The notes under the pieces are model-generated. The model saw nothing but the letters and a program-made list of their open reading frames with translations, searched no databases and was not told the DNA's origin. A DNA stretch of 64,000 nucleotides, taken from the NCBI RefSeq assembly GCF_000221185.1, contig NC_015865.1, positions 372,001 to 436,000 of the forward strand. The letters run 5' to 3'. How positions within the stretch are numbered: the first letter of the stretch is position 1; each line of letters begins with the position of its first letter. Shown in pieces: positions 1 to 9,200 of the stretch. Both the position numbers and the translations under genes were made by a program. This stretch comes from Thermococcus sp. 4557 (lineage in GTDB: Archaea; Methanobacteriota_B; Thermococci; Thermococcales; Thermococcaceae).

Positions 1-477
1 GGTCTCTTCACCGGCGACCGCGTGGCGAAGTGCTCGCCGATAATGGAGGCAAATGGAAACATAGACGAGCTCGACAGCTTCCTGGGGGAGGCCAAGCATT
101 ATGTGCCCACGGAGATGGCCGAGATTCTCGAGAGGATACAGGTTCATCTTTACGACCTGATGGCGGAGATAGCGAGCAAGGGGAAGTACGCGAAGGTTGG
201 CAATGAGGAGGTTGAATGGCTTGAGGGACTTATTCATAAATATGAAGAGGAAGTCCAGCTCCGGGCCTTCGTTCTTCCAGGTTCAACCATTGCGAGTGCC
301 AAACTCGACGTCTGCCGGGCGGTGACCAGGAGAACCGAGAGGAGCGTTGCGAGGCTCGTTCTTGACTACGGCTTTGGCCAGAACGCTCTCGTCTACCTAA
401 ACAGGCTCAGCGATCTGCTCTTCATAATGGCGAGGACGATAGAGAAGAGGGAGGGGAAGCTGAAGGAGGTCAAGTAA
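1..477 (+). CDS. Cob(I)alamin adenosyltransferase, PduO type (5' truncated by window edge)
   Basis: The enzyme transfers the adenosyl group of ATP to cob(I)alamin in coenzyme B12 assembly or salvage. The reading frame is open from base 1, and the residues before the first GTG (22) read GLFTGDR, the family's N-terminal glycine-rich ATP-binding motif, so the true start lies left of the window. Visible family features are the VDEL-like helix NIDELDSFLGEA and the arginine-rich signature CRAVTRRTERSVARL, whose arginines and glutamate bind ATP and the corrinoid. The end overlaps the tail of the convergent MFS gene by 8 bases. Family assignment is secure; the missing part is only about 20-25 residues. 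Confidence 0.9.
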   Translation, partial: GLFTGDRVAKCSPIMEANGNIDELDSFLGEAKHYVPTEMAEILERIQVHLYDLMAEIASKGKYAKVGNEEVEWLEGLIHKYEEEVQLRAFVLPGSTIASAKLDVCRAVTRRTERSVARLVLDYGFGQNALVYLNRLSDLLFIMARTIEKREGKLKEVK

Positions 478-1714
478 CCCCTTCACTCTCCCCGTATTTC
501 TGCTCCTTGAGAAGAACCTCCCGATGTCTGGCCCAGAAATATGCGACGACGGCAGCCATGCCTGCCCATATGACCACGGTGACCTCCCAGGCGGGGAATC
601 TGTCGAGGAGCGGTCCGACGGCGATCAGGCCGAGCGGGCTTGAGAGGTGCATCAGCACGGCCATGGCAGACATAACCCTGCCCCTGAGCTCGCTCGGTAT
701 CGCGCGCTGTATTTTCGAATTGAGGGGCACGTCTATGAAGGCCTCTATGCTGCCCCACAGGATGTTTATCCCCGCGAGGAAAAAGAACGCCCCGTTTCTC
801 CCCAGGCCGGAGAAGGGGCTTATCGCCCACGTAAAGGCGAGTATCATCACCCCGTCCAGGAGGAGGGTGTGGAAAAGGTACCTCCCGGCTCTCTTCCCGA
901 ATTTAATCGCTATCAGGCCGTTTCCGATGAGCGCCCCTCCCATGAAGGCACTCTCCAGAAGACCGAACTGGTAGCTCGAGAACTTCAGCACCTCCCTGTA
1001 GGAGTACGGCATAATAACTGCCCCAAAGGGCTGGCCGAGGGCTATCATAAAGAGGGCGAAGAACATGAGGGTCGAGAGGTATCTGTTGGAGCGGAGAAAT
1101 CCGATGCCCTCTTTAAGGTCCTCGATAACCTGGGAAAAGCTCTCCAATTCCTTCGTACGCCACTCGTACTTTATCAGCATCTCAAACAGGCCAGAGCCGA
1201 AGAAGCTGACCGCATTTATGAGGATGGCCAGCTTGATACCTCCGACGGCGTAGATGAACCCTCCGAGGGCAGGACCGACGAGACGGGCGAGTATGGTGAA
1301 TGACGAGACCGTGGAATTGGCCTTCTCGAGCTCATCGGGTTCCACGAGGTCAGGGAACATCGCCCCGGTCCCGGCCGAGAAGAACGCTCCCATGACGGCC
1401 ATTATCACCTGGACGACCAGAAGCTGGTAGATGCCCAGGAGGTCGAAAGCGATGACGCCGAAGAGAAGGACTCCCCTCGCAAGATCAAAGCCGACCATCA
1501 GGTGCTTTCGGTTGTAGCGGTCGCCCACCACACCGGCGAAGGGCATGATTATGAGAACGGGTATCATCTCGGCGAGGATGAAGGCAGTCATCATCGAGCC
1601 GCTGTGGGTCTGGTCAAGGACGTAGAGGGGCAGTGCAACGTCCTGCACCGCCCAGCCGAGCTGGGAAACGAACCTCCCCACTGCGAAGAGCCAGAAGTTC
1701 CTGTTGAGGCTCAC
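470..1714 (-). CDS. MFS transporter (second of a tandem pair)
   Basis: This is a 414-residue major facilitator with about 12 hydrophobic segments and the motif A loop GVVGDRYNRKHL between segments 2 and 3. It resembles the MFS_3/enterobactin-exporter-like group, drug or metabolite efflux permeases of the cytoplasmic membrane; the substrate cannot be read from sequence. It starts with GTG at 1714, overlapping the stop of the upstream MFS gene as GTGA, with a strong GGAGGTGGT ribosome binding site, so the two are translationally coupled. The proteins are clear paralogs: both begin with the pattern NFWL..VGR..SQ.GW.VQDVA.PLYVLDQT. A tandem pair could act as two transporters or as a heterodimer; the latter is speculation. 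Confidence 0.88.
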   Translation of the reverse strand: MSLNRNFWLFAVGRFVSQLGWAVQDVALPLYVLDQTHSGSMMTAFILAEMIPVLIIMPFAGVVGDRYNRKHLMVGFDLARGVLLFGVIAFDLLGIYQLLVVQVIMAVMGAFFSAGTGAMFPDLVEPDELEKANSTVSSFTILARLVGPALGGFIYAVGGIKLAILINAVSFFGSGLFEMLIKYEWRTKELESFSQVIEDLKEGIGFLRSNRYLSTLMFFALFMIALGQPFGAVIMPYSYREVLKFSSYQFGLLESAFMGGALIGNGLIAIKFGKRAGRYLFHTLLLDGVMILAFTWAISPFSGLGRNGAFFFLAGINILWGSIEAFIDVPLNSKIQRAIPSELRGRVMSAMAVLMHLSSPLGLIAVGPLLDRFPAWEVTVVIWAGMAAVVAYFWARHREVLLKEQKYGESEGVT

Positions 1715-2958
1715 GGCACCACCTCCGCGTTTTCTGAGCCGATGTTTATAACGGTTTCCCTGAAGCGGAGGTAATAATACAGGGTTATCAGCACGCTCGG
1801 GACGGTGAGGGCGAGGATTATCACCGTTGTTCCCGCGACGTCGATGAGGGGTCCAACGAGGGCCATGCCCAGCGGGGTCGTTGCCATCATCACCGTCTCA
1901 AAAGCCGTGAAAAATCTGGAGCGGACCTCATCTGGGACTGCCTTCTGGAGCTTCGTGAAGAGCGGGATGTTGACCAGGGTGTTGAAGAGCCCTATCAGGC
2001 CGATTATCCCCAGCAGGGACGGATAGGCCAGCTCTCCAAGGATGGAGCGCGTCACGAAGGCAAGGCCCGTCAGGCAGAGGAGCTGGGCAAACAGCGCTCC
2101 AAAGAGGAAGTCCTCGGATTTCTCGCCGAGCTTCAATGCAATGAGCATGTTTCCGGCCAGCGCCCCTAGGGTCGCCGCCGTCTCGACGCTGCCGAACTTG
2201 ACGGCGGAGAGGCCCAGTTCAATCCTGGCGAGATAGGGAAGGACCACCGTGAACACCGGGTTGAGGAGGGTGTTGAGCAGTATCCCGAAGCTCACTAGCA
2301 CCATGAGGTTCTTTGAGCTCTTCATGAAGCGGAAGCCTTCGAGCATGTCGTCCCAGACCTCGTGGAGGCTTGAGAGCTCCCGCGTTTCCCTGCGGTACTC
2401 GATCAGGATTTCAAACAGTCCCGAGCCAAAGAAGCTCACAGCGTTCACCAGGAGGGCCAGTTTGATTCCGCCGAGGGCGTAGATTAGCCCGCCGAGGATG
2501 GGGCCGAGTATCCTTAGTATCTGGCCACCGCTCTGCAGTATCGAGTTCGCCCTCGCAAGCTGCTCCCTCTCCACCAGGTCGGGAAACATCCCGACTATGC
2601 CGGCCGAGAAGAACGCCCCCATAACGCTCATCGCCATCTGAACGGCCAGGAGCTGGTATATTCCCAGCAGGTTGAACCCTATGACCGCGAAGAGGAGGAC
2701 TCCCCTCGCTATGTCGAGGCCGTACATGAGCTTCTTCCTGTCGTAGCGGTCACCGATAACCCCGGCTATCGGGTTCACGAGCAACCTCGGAATTAGCTCG
2801 GCCATTATGAAGAGGCTCATCATCGCCCCGCTGCCGGTCTGGTCGAGCACATAGAGCGGAACGGCAACGTCCTGCACGACCCATCCGGCCTGTGATATCC
2901 ACCTGCCCACGGTGTAGAGCCAGAAGTTCCGGCCCATCCTCCGGAAGTCCTCGAACAT
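1711..2958 (-). CDS. MFS transporter (first of a tandem pair)
   Basis: This 415-residue major facilitator has 12 predicted membrane segments and motif A GVIGDRYDRKKL. I chose ATG 2958 (MFEDFRRMGRNFWL) because it follows a GGGGG/GGGG-rich ribosome binding site and matches the paralog's short N terminus; a GTG at 2985 in the same frame is possible. It follows the DUF4097 gene in the same direction after about 60 bases that contain a perfect inverted repeat (2985-3002), so it may belong to the ArsR-led operon or have its own promoter. The transported compound is unknown; drug-type efflux is the usual annotation. Confidence 0.87.
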   Translation of the reverse strand: MFEDFRRMGRNFWLYTVGRWISQAGWVVQDVAVPLYVLDQTGSGAMMSLFIMAELIPRLLVNPIAGVIGDRYDRKKLMYGLDIARGVLLFAVIGFNLLGIYQLLAVQMAMSVMGAFFSAGIVGMFPDLVEREQLARANSILQSGGQILRILGPILGGLIYALGGIKLALLVNAVSFFGSGLFEILIEYRRETRELSSLHEVWDDMLEGFRFMKSSKNLMVLVSFGILLNTLLNPVFTVVLPYLARIELGLSAVKFGSVETAATLGALAGNMLIALKLGEKSEDFLFGALFAQLLCLTGLAFVTRSILGELAYPSLLGIIGLIGLFNTLVNIPLFTKLQKAVPDEVRSRFFTAFETVMMATTPLGMALVGPLIDVAGTTVIILALTVPSVLITLYYYLRFRETVINIGSENAEVVP

Positions 2959-2984
2959 CCCCGCTAACCCCCATGCATCTCTCA

Positions 2985-3002
2985 CTTAATTGTCGAATTA
3001 AG
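2985..3002. repeat. Inverted repeat, 7-bp arms, between DUF4097 and MFS genes
   Basis: CTTAATT and AATTAAG are perfect complementary arms separated by GTCG. The site lies in an AT-rich stretch (2985-3021) just upstream of the MFS start. It could be an operator or a weak hairpin; no function can be assigned. Confidence 0.5.
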
Positions 3003-3021
3003 TAATTGAAGAATTAAAGAA

Positions 3022-3675
3022 TCAAATAAGCTCGACCCTCACGTCGCCGTTCACAGTGCTGGCCCGGACCTCGAACTCACCCGTCCCTATAACGGGGTCG
3101 TCCGGGTCTATGCCGACCAGTTTGACGTCTCCATTGACCCTTTTGCTGACTATCCTGGCATCGCAGAACTCGGTCAGGCGAAGCACGATGTCACCGTTGA
3201 CGCAGCTTACCTCAACGTCCCCCTCGAGCTCCTCGATGGTAAGTTCGATTTCACCGTTCACGGTGGAGGCCTTCAGGGGGCCAGCAACCGTTAGGTGAGC
3301 CCTTATCTCGCCGTTCACCGTGCTGAGCTTTTCGGCCTCGCAGTCCTTCAGGCCTATCTCGCCGTTAACCGTCGTGACTTCCTCAAAGCGCACGCCCCTG
3401 GCCTTAAGCTCGCCGTTCACGTTCTTCGCGCTCACCGGGACGCTCCGGGGAACCTTCACCTCTATCTCAGCCCAACCGTTCTCCCTGAGCAGGTTCAGGA
3501 ACTTTTTCTTCGGCTCCTCCTTGATGACGAGCCTGCTTCCCTTTTGCTCGACTTCAACGTTTACCTCGCCGTGTACGGTGTAGTTCACCTCAACGTAGTC
3601 GTTTTCCCATCCCTCGATCTCGATCTGGCCGTTGGTGGCCTTTATATCAACTTCCCGGACGTTTTCAAATATCAT
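3022..3675 (-). CDS. DUF4097-family VNGE-repeat protein (putative adhesin/beta-solenoid)
   Basis: The 217-residue protein is built of about eight short repeats centred on VNGE/VNGD (for example TTVNGEIGL, STVNGEIEL, STVNGDVRV), each about 18-22 residues. This is typical of the DUF4097/DUF4098 family, a predicted right-handed beta-helix. There is no signal peptide or membrane helix, so it probably acts in the cytoplasm or on the inner membrane face. Bacterial homologues often sit next to stress regulators and membrane proteins; the order here (ArsR, membrane protein, small peptide, DUF4097) fits that pattern. The start ATG overlaps the stop of the small upstream ORF and follows GGAGGG. Confidence 0.8.
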   Translation of the reverse strand: MIFENVREVDIKATNGQIEIEGWENDYVEVNYTVHGEVNVEVEQKGSRLVIKEEPKKKFLNLLRENGWAEIEVKVPRSVPVSAKNVNGELKARGVRFEEVTTVNGEIGLKDCEAEKLSTVNGEIRAHLTVAGPLKASTVNGEIELTIEELEGDVEVSCVNGDIVLRLTEFCDARIVSKRVNGDVKLVGIDPDDPVIGTGEFEVRASTVNGDVRVELI

Positions 3676-3809
3676 ATCAAACCCTCCAGCGGATGAAATT
3701 CAAAATCGAAAAGGGGCCTCTCGTGCCCCGTCTTCTTTTCGCAACATTCCTCCCGCCCATCGGCGATTGTGATGGTATCGGGAGCCGTTGAGATTGCCGC
3801 GGTCTCCAT
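3672..3809 (-). CDS. Small hypothetical protein, 45 aa
   Basis: This short ORF lies between the 433-aa membrane protein gene and the DUF4097 gene. Its ATG (3809) follows the upstream stop by a few bases with a GGGGTGAGCGGG ribosome binding site, and its TGA overlaps the ATG of the next gene. The sequence METAAISTAPD..., with an adjacent cysteine pair (ECCEKK), is mostly hydrophilic and has no membrane segment. Placement and coupling on both sides support real translation. No family is recognised; the alternative is an untranslated spacer that happens to be open. Confidence 0.5.
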   Translation of the reverse strand: METAAISTAPDTITIADGREECCEKKTGHERPLFDFEFHPLEGLI

Positions 3810-3814
3810 CCCGC

Positions 3815-5116
3815 TCACCCCAGGTAGGCGGTCAGCTCGTCGAGGAGCTCCTTCACGCGCCTGTTGAGCAGGGTTCTGTCTATGCCAAGTCCCTCTATCA
3901 GCTCGGCGCTCTGCTCCTCCACTATCTCCTTCGCCTTCCTGACCACCAGCCTGTAGGCGTCGCCGTTCTCTATGGTGTACGCTTTGCCCCCCGTCCTTAT
4001 GCGCACCGTGCCGTCTCTGGCGGAGATTACGACGTCCTCGATGCGTATCTTGGCCCGTCCCCTGCCGACGCTGACCGAGACGTCACCCGAGCGCAGGGAT
4101 ACCGTCTCACCAAGGCTGAGGCTCTCGCTTCCGCTCCTGTATACGACCCTCTCACCGTCGACCTCGATGGAGTACTCGTCGGTCTGGACCTTCAGCCTCT
4201 CGCCGACCTTGGTGAGCTGGAAGCCGTTGCGGAGCTCCTTGATGGTTAGCATGTCCTCAGGGGGCATCTCAGGGTTGCCCTCGCGGAACCTCATCGGGCC
4301 TATCTTGACCTCTTCACCGCTGGGCGTCTCTATGACCTCAATGAAGGGCAGCTTCACGTACTCGAAGCCCTCGCCCTCGTAGACCTTGATGAATCCCAGA
4401 TCAATCACGCTGTCCTTCTTGCCCTTCCGATAGAGCCTGTCGGGGTTCACGAGGTCGTTCACCCTTGAGACGAAGCCTGGATCCGCGGAAGTTTTCCGCC
4501 CGGCTATCTTCTCCTCGGTCCACACGATGACCGGGCTGAGGAGCCTCTTCGTCACCCTACCGAGAGGTGTATCGGCCTCGACCGTGACCTCCCCGTCCAC
4601 GACCCAGCCGACCTTCTTCCTTCCGAACTTCACGGGATAGGCCTTGCCGGTTCCCTTGAGCCTCACCCCGCCGAAATCGGCGCCTTCGAACTCGTATGCC
4701 TTGCCTTCAACTTTGATGTCGAGCCTCCTCTCATCGAACTTCGCCAGCAGAATTCCCGCTATGACGAGGACGACAGCGTAAGCGAAGGCCGTTCCCGCGT
4801 AGTCGTGGAGCGCCTCGGACATTCCCAGCCACCCTCCGAAAAACAGGAAGACGCTCGTCCAGAAGAAGCCCTTGGCTAGAGCGAAGACTATTCCGCTTAT
4901 CGTCACCCCGAACCACTTGCCAACCGAGAGCAGCTCGAAGGCGAACAGGAGCGCCACGATGGCGTAGACCAGCTGGTCGTTGTAGGCCTCAAGCCTCAGC
5001 GGCCCCTTGAACAGCCATGCGATGAGCAGTATCGCTGTGAGGGCTTTGATGTACTCCGCTATCCTGAACCTTGGGCCTTCATGAGGAACGGCCCGATACT
5101 TCCAACCAAAACTCAT
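3815..5116 (-). CDS. Hypothetical membrane protein with large beta-rich C-terminal domain
   Basis: The 433-residue protein has four or five hydrophobic segments in its first 120 residues, then about 300 polar residues rich in alternating charged and valine/isoleucine strands (for example VKIGPMRFREG, VSLRSGDVSVSVGRG, ISARDGTVRIRTGG). The C terminus is an alpha-helical tail. I do not recognise a family. The start ATG overlaps the arsR stop (5113-5116), so it is co-translated with the regulator and is probably its main target. The repetitive strand-turn pattern resembles the downstream DUF4097 protein, which suggests, as inference only, a related envelope-surveillance role. Confidence 0.7.
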   Translation of the reverse strand: MSFGWKYRAVPHEGPRFRIAEYIKALTAILLIAWLFKGPLRLEAYNDQLVYAIVALLFAFELLSVGKWFGVTISGIVFALAKGFFWTSVFLFFGGWLGMSEALHDYAGTAFAYAVVLVIAGILLAKFDERRLDIKVEGKAYEFEGADFGGVRLKGTGKAYPVKFGRKKVGWVVDGEVTVEADTPLGRVTKRLLSPVIVWTEEKIAGRKTSADPGFVSRVNDLVNPDRLYRKGKKDSVIDLGFIKVYEGEGFEYVKLPFIEVIETPSGEEVKIGPMRFREGNPEMPPEDMLTIKELRNGFQLTKVGERLKVQTDEYSIEVDGERVVYRSGSESLSLGETVSLRSGDVSVSVGRGRAKIRIEDVVISARDGTVRIRTGGKAYTIENGDAYRLVVRKAKEIVEEQSAELIEGLGIDRTLLNRRVKELLDELTAYLG

Positions 5117-5526
5117 TCTTCCACCTCCTCAAGGGCAGTTATTATCTCAAGCAAGCGCAAAAAGAGACGTCCGTCGGGCGATATTTCGTACCTTTCTCCC
5201 TTTCTCACCATCCGGGTTTTCACCAGGAGCTTCAGGTGGTGGGAAACGGTGGGGCTTTCCACCCCAAGGGCATCCTTTATCTCCTTGAAGCCCATCGGCC
5301 CCTCGGAAAGCATCTTCAGGATCCTTATCCTGTCCGGGTTGGCGAGGGCCTTGAGGGTTTTCGCAGCTCTCTCCTCGTCTATCTCGGGCAGGCTTCCGCC
5401 TTCGAGCTTTCTCCTGAGGCGGGCCTTTATCGAGAGCATGACCTCATCAACGGGGTCAATGCTTTCCTCCAGCACCTCCAGCCTCTTCTTCAGCTCTTCG
5501 AGCTGAACCTTCAGGTCGTTCTCCAT
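5113..5526 (-). CDS. ArsR-family winged-helix transcriptional regulator
   Basis: This 137-residue regulator has an N-terminal coiled-coil helix (about residues 1-45, VQLEELKKRLEVLEE) followed by an ArsR-type winged helix (about 55-125: LANPDRIRILKMLSEGPMGFKEI, then the recognition helix VESPTVSHHLKLL). There are no cysteine metal-binding pairs, so it is probably not a classic metal sensor. It starts with ATG 5526 just after GGTGGT. It heads a leftward operon, and a 31-bp palindrome lies between its TATA box and start codon, which predicts autoregulation. Confidence 0.85.
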   Translation of the reverse strand: MENDLKVQLEELKKRLEVLEESIDPVDEVMLSIKARLRRKLEGGSLPEIDEERAAKTLKALANPDRIRILKMLSEGPMGFKEIKDALGVESPTVSHHLKLLVKTRMVRKGERYEISPDGRLFLRLLEIITALEEVEE

Positions 5527-5537
5527 GGTACCACCAG

Positions 5538-5568
5538 GTACAGATTTTTGTAGTACAATTTTCTGTAC
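5538..5568. promoter_or_regulatory. Palindromic operator upstream of arsR-type gene
   Basis: The 31-bp near-palindrome is centred on base 5553: outer arms GTACAGA/TCTGTAC, inner arms TTGTA/TACAA and three mismatched pairs. It lies 12-42 bases upstream of the ArsR start and 17 bases downstream of the TATA box, where a bound repressor would block transcription start. Its assignment to this ArsR is inference. Confidence 0.65.
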
Positions 5569-5584
5569 TCAACTAGTGCGCTAG

Positions 5585-5596
5585 GTATATAAAAGT
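5585..5596 (-). promoter_or_regulatory. TATA box for the arsR-type operon
   Basis: On the minus strand the sequence reads CTTTTATATACC, a good archaeal TATA element, with predicted transcription start about 25 bases downstream, inside the palindrome. Confidence 0.6.
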
Positions 5597-5671
5597 TTAT
5601 CGGTTGGTGGCCCCACGAGATAAGTGCCGTCCTAAATATCCGGAAGAGTGGGGAAGAGAAAAGCAAGGAAA

Positions 5672-6160
5672 TCAATTCTCTGCCGAAAGTTCGGCCTCTA
5701 TGGTATTTATTTCCTCGTCCAGGATGTCGCGTATCTTCTTAAGGAGTTCCAGATACTCAATCACGGTCTCCCTGTCCATGGCCTTTTTCTCCCCCATCTC
5801 CTCAAGTTTTCTATTCAGGGCTTCGTGATAGTTGATGGAGGTGTACAGAACCCGAAGGGCCAGTTCGTTGGAAGTTTTTAAATAATCGAGACCCTTTTCA
5901 GTCAGGCGGTATTTCACACGCCTCACCCTGCCCCGGTACTCCTCGCGGGGCTCCAGGAGGCCTTCCTCGACCATCTTGTTGAGGAGTGTGTAGAGGTTGC
6001 TGTGGCTGGGCTTCCAGAGACCGATGGCCAGTTTCTCAAGCTCTTTCAGTATCTCGTAGCCATGTGCCTCTCCCTTCAGGCCAACTATGACGAGTATTAT
6101 GTCCTTCAGCGGGACCGTGAAGAGCCCCTTGATTATCCTCCTCTCTATGTCTCTTCCCAT
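5672..6160 (-). CDS. PadR-family transcriptional regulator
   Basis: The 162-residue protein has a PadR-type winged helix (about residues 10-90: LKDIILVIVGLKGEAHGYEILKEL..., LYTLLNKMVEEGLLEPREEYRGRVRRVKYRLTEKG) and a C-terminal helical dimerisation arm. PadR proteins repress divergent transporter or stress genes and are released by small ligands. ATG 6160 is preferred because it follows GGTGGTGAC; a GTG at 6169 is the in-frame alternative. It is divergent from the RND transporter, and a palindrome in the shared upstream region (6218-6238) is a likely operator. Confidence 0.85.
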   Translation of the reverse strand: MGRDIERRIIKGLFTVPLKDIILVIVGLKGEAHGYEILKELEKLAIGLWKPSHSNLYTLLNKMVEEGLLEPREEYRGRVRRVKYRLTEKGLDYLKTSNELALRVLYTSINYHEALNRKLEEMGEKKAMDRETVIEYLELLKKIRDILDEEINTIEAELSAEN

Positions 6161-6193
6161 TGTCACCACCTATAGTCAAAGGTTGAACCGTAA

Positions 6194-6238
6194 TCCTTAT
6201 AAACGCTTCTCTCAACGACATGCCAAACTTTGACATGT
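6194..6238. promoter_or_regulatory. Divergent padR/RND control region with palindrome
   Basis: A symmetric TTATAA-containing element (about 6195-6204) can serve as TATA box on either strand. The palindrome ACATG.CAAA.TTTG.CATGT at 6218-6238 (centre 6228, one mismatched pair) covers the transcription start expected for the rightward RND gene. Regulation by the adjacent PadR is inference. Confidence 0.55.
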
Positions 6239-6277
6239 TTGAATTCATCATGTTGATAAGCGACAATGGTGGTGAAG

Positions 6278-9200
6278 ATGGCTTGGAATGAATGGATAGT
6301 GAAGCACGCAAAGGCCATTGTGGCCCTCTGGATTATCGTGGTCATAGCCGCGATGCCCCTTGCAGCAGAGCTGAACGACCTCACCAACTACAGCACGGAC
6401 CAGTTCCTGCCCAAGGACGTGGAATCCGTCAAGGTGCAGGAAACACTCACGGAAGAGTTCCCGGAGTTCGCGACCAGCGACAACCAGACGTACATGATAG
6501 TGAACGGGGTGGACGTGAACGACCCCGCGACGCGGGATGCCTATGAGCGCTTTAAGGCTGAGGCAGGGCCCTACGGTTCGAATTTCACCTCCTACTACGA
6601 TGCCGTTGATATGCTCCACAACAAATCCTACGAGATAGCTCTCAACCTCACAAAAACGACCGCCAACCTGACCGGAATCTTCTACGGCTCGGCCCTCAAC
6701 GCCAGCAGCACTTACGGAACCCTTCTCATTCAGATTGAGAACCTCAGCGACCAGGTCGAGACCCTCAACGGGACCGTCCCCCAGCTTGCAGGGGCATACC
6801 TCGCGCTCGATGCCAACCTGAGCGTCCTCTACAACCAGAGTCTAGCCCTCAGGGGAGCACTCAACCAGACGGATTTGGCCTACGTTGAACTCCACGGAAA
6901 CCTCACCAGCGCAAGCGAGCAGTTGGGAACGCTGAACTCAACGATAGCGGCCCTCAACGTCGGCCTCTACAACCTGAGCGACGGTTACGCCAGAACCTAC
7001 CTCGGAGTTCTCGGAACCTACGGAGCCCTCGTTCAGGCAGGGGCTTACCAGAGCGGACTCAACGAAATGACGGCTCAAGCCATAGCCACCCAGCTAGGCG
7101 TTCCCGTTGAGTTTGTCTACGCCGTCTACAACGCCACCTACCCTGCCTACTCCGCCTATGGATCAACAGCCATAACCGACGCGCTCCTCGCCAACGTCAC
7201 GAGAGCGATGGTTCTAAGTCAGATAGATGACCCGATGCAGAAGAACCTCACGGAGGCGTACTCCGTAGCTTTCTATCAGGGCGTCGTAGCGTTCGACGAA
7301 CAGGCTGGCAGTGACTACGCCCTCATTCAGCTCGGCGAGAACGCGGTTAAACCCGTCGAGGAGATAGCGGGCAACGCCCTGAAGAACCTCCCGCTCATTA
7401 TTGAGAAGGCTGAAGGGACCTTTGAAGTTCCCGGCTTCGGCGAGGTTCCCGCGAAGACACTCGCATACACCGTCAACGTCTCCATAAGCCTCGGAGAGAA
7501 CCCAAGTGCTCCCGCCGTTGAGAACGCCACAATCGAGGTCGCGAAGGCACTCATGACTGGCAGTCCGCTCCTCGAGATGCCAAACGCCAACGAGGTACTG
7601 AGAACGCTCCTCGTCTACGGCCCGACCAGGGAGCTCGAAATTAACCTCCTCACCGGGGCGCTGGTCGAGAAGCTCCCAGCCGAGCAGAAGTCCCTGGCCA
7701 AGCCGATAGCGAAGACCGTCGTTGCCTTCGACGCCAAAGCAACAGGCGTTCTGGCGAAGAACCCCGAGACCTTGAAGAAGGCAACCGTTTCACTGCTCGC
7801 AGAGCTCATGAAGGAGAGAGGCGTTGAGCTCCCCGAGAACATAATAAGCGAGGTCTACGACTCAAACGGAAACGTCTTTCCAATTGCAAGGGAGATTCTG
7901 ATTCAAAAGACCTCCGAGGAGGTCGGAGACGAGAAAACCGCCAGAATTATCGTCGATGCGGCTCTTAAGAACCCCGAGGAACTGGCCGGTGGAGCTGGCG
8001 TTAAAGAGACCGTCAAGGAGATAATCACGAGCCTGGCCGGAGACGTCCCGATAGACCTCGGCAGGGCTGTGGACGATGTTTACGCCGGCAAGAATCCGGA
8101 GGAGATAGCCTACAGTCTGTTCAAGCAGGGCGTCGATGAGAAGCTCGCCAACGTCAGCGCGCCGGAGGACGTCAAGGGGACGCTGAAAGAGATTATGCTC
8201 GCAGTCGCGAAGAACTACCCGATGAGCGAGTCCCAGATTGAGGTCCTCGTCAAGGAGAAGACCGCAAAGCTCGTCGAGAAGTTCGTGAAGGAGATAAACC
8301 TCGGAGTCGAGCTCCACATCAACGCCACCCAGCTCGTTGATATAGCCTTCCAGTTCAGGGACGACCCGAGCAGGATAACCAGGGAAGACGTCAAGCAGAT
8401 AGAGGGGGAGATTTACCCGTCCATCTACAGCCTCGCCAAGGACTACATCGGCATGCTCAAGAGCCCGGACAACAGGACGATGCTCATCCTGTTTACCCCC
8501 AAGGGAATTGAGGGCGTCAGCGACATTGAAAAGCAGAGCAGGGTTCAGTACGAGAACTCGCTGAAGGCCAAAGAGGTCGCCCTGAAGGAGTTCGGAGCGG
8601 TCTCGCCGAAAGTTGAGGTGTACGTAACGGGAACGCCCATTCAGACATACGAGGCCATTAAATACGGCAAAGAAGACAACGACAAGACCACGAAGTTCAG
8701 CATAGCCGGGGCGCTTCTCGTGCTCCTTATCCTAATGGGCGCGGCTTTACTCGCAACGCTCCTGCCCTTCACCGGTGTCGCGACGGCAACGCTCACCGCG
8801 CTGGGAATCCTCTACCTGCTCGCGAAGGGCGACTACCTCGACGTCGGGAGCTGGGCCCAGATGCTGACCGTCACGACGGCACTTGGTCTCGGTATAGACT
8901 ACTCGACCTACTACCTCCACCGCTTCAAGGAGTACCTGGCGGAGGGCTACGACCACAACAGGGCGGCGAGTGAGGCGCTGAAGAGGGCAAAGGACGCGGT
9001 TTTAGCGAGTGCATCAACCGACATCATAGCCTTCGCGAGCTTCATCCTGGCCTGGGAGTTCCCGATATTCAAGACCATTGGCATGATAGCACCCCTGGCG
9101 GTCATCGTGGTCCTCCTCGCCAGCCTGACGTTCATTCCGGCGATAACCGTCCTCATAGGCGACAAGCCGATATTCTGGTGGCCGAGGCACATAAAGCACC

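Noticed and set aside
470-2958. Gene conversion between the tandem MFS genes
   Set aside because: The proteins are similar, but the DNA differs at most third positions wherever I compared them.
3676-3800. C/D box sRNA candidate (GTGATGG, CGGATGA)
   Set aside because: No D box at proper spacing on either strand; the 45-aa ORF explains the stretch better.
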